Of a stretch of 64,000 nucleotides of DNA, positions 60,779-64,000 are shown in pieces. Both the position numbers and the translations under genes were made by a program. The notes under the pieces were generated by a model. The model worked only from the letters and a program-made list of their open reading frames with translations, did not search any database and was not told where the DNA came from. Location: positions 1 to 64,000 of the forward strand of contig CAZOMV010000008.1 in the NCBI GenBank assembly GCA_964580995.1. Reading direction: 5' to 3'. Source of the stretch: JAKJEP01 sp964580995 (GTDB lineage Bacteria > Planctomycetota > Phycisphaerae > Sedimentisphaerales > SM23-30). Numbering within the stretch: position 1 is the stretch's first letter; each line of letters opens with the position of its first letter.

Positions 60779-61609
60779 ATGGCAAACTCGTTTTTGGAAA
60801 ATTTATTTTCGTTGAAAGACAAGGTGGTGGTGGTCACTGGCGGCGGGGGGTGCCTGGCCGGGGCGATGGCCGGCGGCGCGGCCCGGGCTGGTGCGCGGGT
60901 GGCGATTCTAGATATCGATTCGGACAAGGCGCTGAAGGCGGCCAGTTCGATTCTGAAAGAAGGGAACTGCGCGATTGCGTTAAAAGCGGATGTGCAGAAC
61001 CGGGCTTCCCTGCAAGAGGCGCGGGACGCCATTATCAGCTATTTTGGGAAGATTGACTGTTTGATCAACGGAGCGGGCGGGAGCCGGGCCAATGCGGTTA
61101 CTACCGATGTGGTTTCCTTTTTCGGCATTTCGGCGGAGGCGATTCAATCGGTATTTGATTTGAATATCATAGGGACGATATTAGCCTGTCAGGTATTCGG
61201 CCAGGAGATCGTCAAGCAGGACCGCGGGTCTATCCTGAATATTGCCTCGGTGGCCGGTTTAAGGCCGCTGACGCGGGCAATAGCCTATTCGGCGGCCAAA
61301 GCAGCGGTGGTGAATTTTACGGCGTGGCTGGCGGTGCATATGTGCCAGCACTATTCGAAGGCGATCCGGGTGAACTGTATTGCCCCGGGTTTTTGTCTGG
61401 CGGAGCAGAACCGGTTTCTGCTGGTGGACGATAAAAACGAGAAGACGGAGCGGGCCAAAAAAATATTGGTCGGCGTCCCGCAGAATCGCTTTGGCGAGGC
61501 AGAGGAATTTGTCAGCGCGGTTTTGTGGCTGCTGAGCGATTCGTCCTCCTTTACCACCGGTTCGGTGATTACCATCGATGGGGGATTCGATGCCTATAGC
61601 GGAGTATAA
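60779..61609 (+). CDS. UxuB-like SDR oxidoreductase (D-mannonate/fructuronate reductase type)
   Basis: 276 residues. SDR motifs TGGGGCLAGAMAGG, INGAGGSRAN, IASVAGLRPLTRAIAYSAAK with Ser/Tyr/Lys, and VNCIAPGFCLAEQNRFLL. The PLTRAIAYSAAKAAVVNFT and APGF..AEQNR segments match the SDR-type fructuronate reductases used in hexuronate catabolism in Gram-positives and others. Starts four bases after the M24 gene. It places the operon in glucuronate/galacturonate breakdown (inference). Confidence 0.85.
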   Translation: MANSFLENLFSLKDKVVVVTGGGGCLAGAMAGGAARAGARVAILDIDSDKALKAASSILKEGNCAIALKADVQNRASLQEARDAIISYFGKIDCLINGAGGSRANAVTTDVVSFFGISAEAIQSVFDLNIIGTILACQVFGQEIVKQDRGSILNIASVAGLRPLTRAIAYSAAKAAVVNFTAWLAVHMCQHYSKAIRVNCIAPGFCLAEQNRFLLVDDKNEKTERAKKILVGVPQNRFGEAEEFVSAVLWLLSDSSSFTTGSVITIDGGFDAYSGV

Positions 61610-61613
61610 TAAA

Positions 61614-61675
61614 AATCGCAAAAAGCAAATAGCAAAAATAAGGTGTCTGCCGCGGGCGGATGAAATTTTATAATT
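61614..61675 (+). repeat. A-rich stretch plus short hairpin, second example
   Basis: Repeated GCAAA runs, then AGGTGTC and a stem TCTGCC (61646-61651) / GGCGGA (61655-61660) with loop GCG, followed by TGAAATTTT. The layout parallels 987-1040. Confidence 0.35.
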
Positions 61676-61711
61676 GACGTAGGACCTACAGTCCTGGTAA
61701 GGAGTGCAGCC

Positions 61712-62746
61712 ATGCAGGATGCGGTAATCATGGGGATCGTTCTGACGGTTTTGGCGGGAGTCGTGATGGGCACCAGTCCCTGGCCTCTGAAGCTCATGCG
61801 GGAATTCCAGTATGAGCATTTTGCCTTTGTCTCGATGCTATTTTCCCTGATTGTAATTCCCTGGGGGATTACGCTGTTCCTGTGCCCGAATGTGTTTTCC
61901 GCTTTGCGGGAGATGGATTCCCTCCTTCTGGTGAAAGCCAATCTGCTTTCTCTTTGCTGGGGAATCGCCCAGGTGCTGGCGCTGCTCTGTTTTGTGCGGA
62001 TTGGGGTGAGTTTGACGTATGGAATTCTGGTGGGTGTGGCTTCCTGTGTGGGAGTGGTGGTTCCCATGATTATCAAGGCCTCGGGGGCGTTTTCCCAGGC
62101 GCCGGAGCTGGATTCCAAAGCCGGTACAACCGTGCTATGCGGTGTGGCGGTTATGCTGGCCGGGGTGTATTTTGCCTCCCTTTCCGGATTTGGCCGCGAG
62201 AAAGCCCAGCAGACGGAGAGCCGGCATTCGGGAGGTTTTGTCGTGGGTTTGATCATGGTCGTTTTAGCAGGCGCGCTGTCAACCGGATGGAGTTTTGCCT
62301 TTGCTTATAGTCAAGATTCAATCATCACAGTGATGCTGGATCATGGCGCCAAGCCTTATCCGGCCAGCATCGCCGTCTGGGCATTAGTTTTGCCGGGAGC
62401 GGCTCTGGTAAACGCTCTGTATCCGGCGTATCTGATGAGTAAAAATAAAACCTGGGGCGTTTTGGCCAGGAGCAGCCGGGAAATCGGTTTATCCCTGCTT
62501 TATGGCCTGCTGTTTTTTATTCCCAGCGCTCTGCTGGGCAAAGGGATGCTGTGTCTGGGAGCCTTGGGGGCTTCGGTCGGTTTTGGCATCCAACAGTCCA
62601 CGATGATGCTGGGTGCCCAGGGACTTGGTTTTCTCAGCGGGGAATGGCGGGGCGTGAGCGGCAAGCCGCGCACCCAAATCTATCTAGCGATTGTGGTTTT
62701 GATTATTGCGACGGTAATTATGGCGTTCGGAAATTCGTTAACCTGA
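61712..62746 (+). CDS. RhaT-like sugar permease
   Basis: 344 residues with about ten membrane segments. The N terminus IVLTVLAGVVMGTSPWPLKLM and WGIAQVLALLCFVRIGVSLTYGI belong to the L-rhamnose-proton symporter (RhaT) family of the DMT superfamily. SGEWRGVSGKPRTQIYLAI near the end is also typical of RhaT. AAGGAG precedes the ATG. It probably imports the sugar or sugar acid handled by the operon; rhamnose is possible but no rhamnose catabolic gene is present. Confidence 0.85.
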   Translation: MQDAVIMGIVLTVLAGVVMGTSPWPLKLMREFQYEHFAFVSMLFSLIVIPWGITLFLCPNVFSALREMDSLLLVKANLLSLCWGIAQVLALLCFVRIGVSLTYGILVGVASCVGVVVPMIIKASGAFSQAPELDSKAGTTVLCGVAVMLAGVYFASLSGFGREKAQQTESRHSGGFVVGLIMVVLAGALSTGWSFAFAYSQDSIITVMLDHGAKPYPASIAVWALVLPGAALVNALYPAYLMSKNKTWGVLARSSREIGLSLLYGLLFFIPSALLGKGMLCLGALGASVGFGIQQSTMMLGAQGLGFLSGEWRGVSGKPRTQIYLAIVVLIIATVIMAFGNSLT

Positions 62747-62800
62747 AATTAACTTCTCGGTTTGGACATATCAGGAAAAGTTATTCTGTTTGCGGAGGAT

Positions 62801-64000
62801 ATGATGTTGTTGTCAAAAAACGTTGGTGTCAACAGTGCTTTGGTGTGGCTGTTTCTGCTGGTGTCGGCGCCGGGAATGGCAGGGGCCGCCGGCAGTAAAG
62901 CCTCGAACGACAATTTTATCCTGGAAGTATTCCAGGATAGTTCTGAGGTGATGGTTCGCTTCTACGACAAACAGGCGAATATGTATCGCAGTGATGGTCC
63001 TTATATCTATCGGGCCGTTCGTGCTTCCGAAAATGGCGATCAGGTATTTACCCGGCTGGAGGATGTGAAAATCCAATCCCAGGAGGACCGGATTTCCGTT
63101 ACCGGGGATCTGGCTGGCCTGGAGTTTGAGCAAACCTTCCGAGTACCGAAAGATAAACCCTATATGGAGGAACAAATCCAGCTTACCAACCAAACCGGTT
63201 CCACGGTAAGTTTGCGTGAGTTTGAATCGAGGATGCAAATCAAGGTGGCAGAGGCGGGCGGTCAGGTTCTGCCTCCCTTTGCTCAGGACCATTTTATGGC
63301 GATCCCTTTCCTGCATCGGGCCACGGATCCGCAGGGGTATCGCAACGATTTCACCATCGAACATATTCTCACGCAGGAAGGCCGGGTTTTTCGGGTGGGC
63401 GGCTGGCCTCCGGGGCAAATACCCGGCAAGCATTATCTATCAGACGCCTGGGCCTGGCGGCATGGCGATGGTTCCTTTGGGATCTTCAGTTTCAATCAGG
63501 ACAATTTGATCTTCAGCTTTTTAACTCCCGTTTCCCTGGAGAATGGTTCCAGCCTTCGCTTTGGCGGTGTCTGCAAGGATTCGATGGTGTTGTCCGCCCT
63601 GGACCGCTTCGAAAACGGCCGAACCCTGGAACTGGGCTTGACGCGTTATCAGTACGTGCCGGGTGATTATCAGGATTGTGCCTATGCCTATCGCGCTATG
63701 CTGGATGAGAAAAACTGCCGGTTCCCCGCTGGTATTAATCCGCCGGTGCACTGGAATCAGCTTTATAATATGAATGGAGCCTGGAACGACCGCAAGGACA
63801 ACTATACCCTGGACCGCGTATTGCAGGAGGCCGCCAAGGCCCGTGATTTTTCCTGTGAGGCGCTGTATCTGGATCCCGGCTGGGACACCACCTTCGGTTC
63901 CTTTCTCTGGGGCAGGGAGTGGCTGGGCGAGCCTGCCGAGTTCGTCAAACGCATCCGTAAGGATTATAATCTGGCGGTTTCCCTCCATACCCCCATGCCG
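62801..64000 (+). CDS. Exported glycosidase-like protein, 3' end missing
   Basis: An open frame of 400 codons that runs off the window end. ATG 62801 or 62804 follows GGAGG. A signal peptide (LVWLFLLVSAPGMAGAAG) leads to a beta-sandwich domain (~35-270; DNFILEVFQDSSEVMVRFYD), then the beginning of a TIM-barrel (PPVHWNQLYNMNGAW, EALYLDPGWDTTFGSFLWG, YNLAVSLHTPMP). This order resembles GH36-type alpha-galactosidases and relatives. The catalytic acids cannot be judged because the barrel is cut off. Fits an operon that imports and breaks down released sugar. Confidence 0.65.
   Translation, partial: MMLLSKNVGVNSALVWLFLLVSAPGMAGAAGSKASNDNFILEVFQDSSEVMVRFYDKQANMYRSDGPYIYRAVRASENGDQVFTRLEDVKIQSQEDRISVTGDLAGLEFEQTFRVPKDKPYMEEQIQLTNQTGSTVSLREFESRMQIKVAEAGGQVLPPFAQDHFMAIPFLHRATDPQGYRNDFTIEHILTQEGRVFRVGGWPPGQIPGKHYLSDAWAWRHGDGSFGIFSFNQDNLIFSFLTPVSLENGSSLRFGGVCKDSMVLSALDRFENGRTLELGLTRYQYVPGDYQDCAYAYRAMLDEKNCRFPAGINPPVHWNQLYNMNGAWNDRKDNYTLDRVLQEAAKARDFSCEALYLDPGWDTTFGSFLWGREWLGEPAEFVKRIRKDYNLAVSLHTPMP

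Overview
The window reads as a chromosomal segment of a planctomycete of the Phycisphaerae type (inference). Support comes from short secreted proteins ending in the VPAPGAILLG...LRRRR variant of the PEP-CTERM signal, proteins ending in a single dockerin-like DxNHDCY loop, a classical VPEP signal, a parallel beta-helix protein with a GSPGIDAGD motif, and a FecR/CHASE2-cyclase cluster. No CRISPR array, intact transposon, rRNA or phage module is visible. One tRNA gene (Glu, TTC) is present.

Layout. 0-7 kb: HAD-fold protein, a giant AsmA-like protein with an internal tandem duplication and low-complexity tail, a YihY/BrkB membrane protein and an M48 lipoprotease. 8.1-14.9 kb: argB-argD-argF, then rph, a lipoprotein, an RdgB/HAM1 NTP pyrophosphatase, pyruvoyl arginine decarboxylase and agmatinase, so arginine synthesis and its conversion to putrescine lie together. 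15-21 kb: a 35-codon small ORF, an outer-membrane barrel, a lipoprotein, a FecR-domain protein, a CHASE2 adenylate/guanylate cyclase and a methyltransferase. 21.7-26.6 kb (minus strand): a seven-gene cluster of P-loop ATPases with ferredoxin inserts, a DsrE-like protein, NifX/ORP-like proteins, an Mrp-NifX fusion, DUF5320 and a DUF134 regulator, headed by a perfect 22-bp palindrome; it resembles the orange-protein (ORP) systems of sulfate reducers. 26.7-32.6 kb: a TPR-like exported protein, an Ig-like exported protein and a beta-helix protein. 32.8-36.4 kb (minus): rsmE, argH, thiL, tsaE. 36.6-38.5 kb: an acidic tail-anchored protein, tRNA-Glu with terminator, and mntP.

38.5-39.2 kb holds no recognisable gene but has a pair of 18-bp direct repeats. 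39.2-43.8 kb: an unrecognised membrane protein, three PEP-CTERM-variant proteins separated by hairpins (the first with a thioester-domain-like Cys/Gln pair), and a phytase-like beta-propeller protein sharing a C-terminal domain with the beta-helix protein. 44-52.5 kb: an EF-G-like GTPase, RtcB, an isoprenylcysteine-methyltransferase-like protein, a GT4 glycosyltransferase, purB and pyrE. 52.6-57.4 kb: a URO-D family protein and three exported proteins built from two repeated domains but carrying different C-terminal signals. 57.4-64 kb: a FadR/GntR-type regulator with palindromic operators in its own promoter, heading an SDR / M24 / UxuB-like SDR / RhaT-like transporter / glycosidase-like operon, probably for uronic-acid sugars; the last gene runs off the window end.

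The best leads for something undescribed are the ORP-like cluster with its palindrome, the unnamed exported domains reused in several proteins, the thioester-like PEP-CTERM protein, a 91-bp dispersed repeat, and a small ORF upstream of the FecR/cyclase group.
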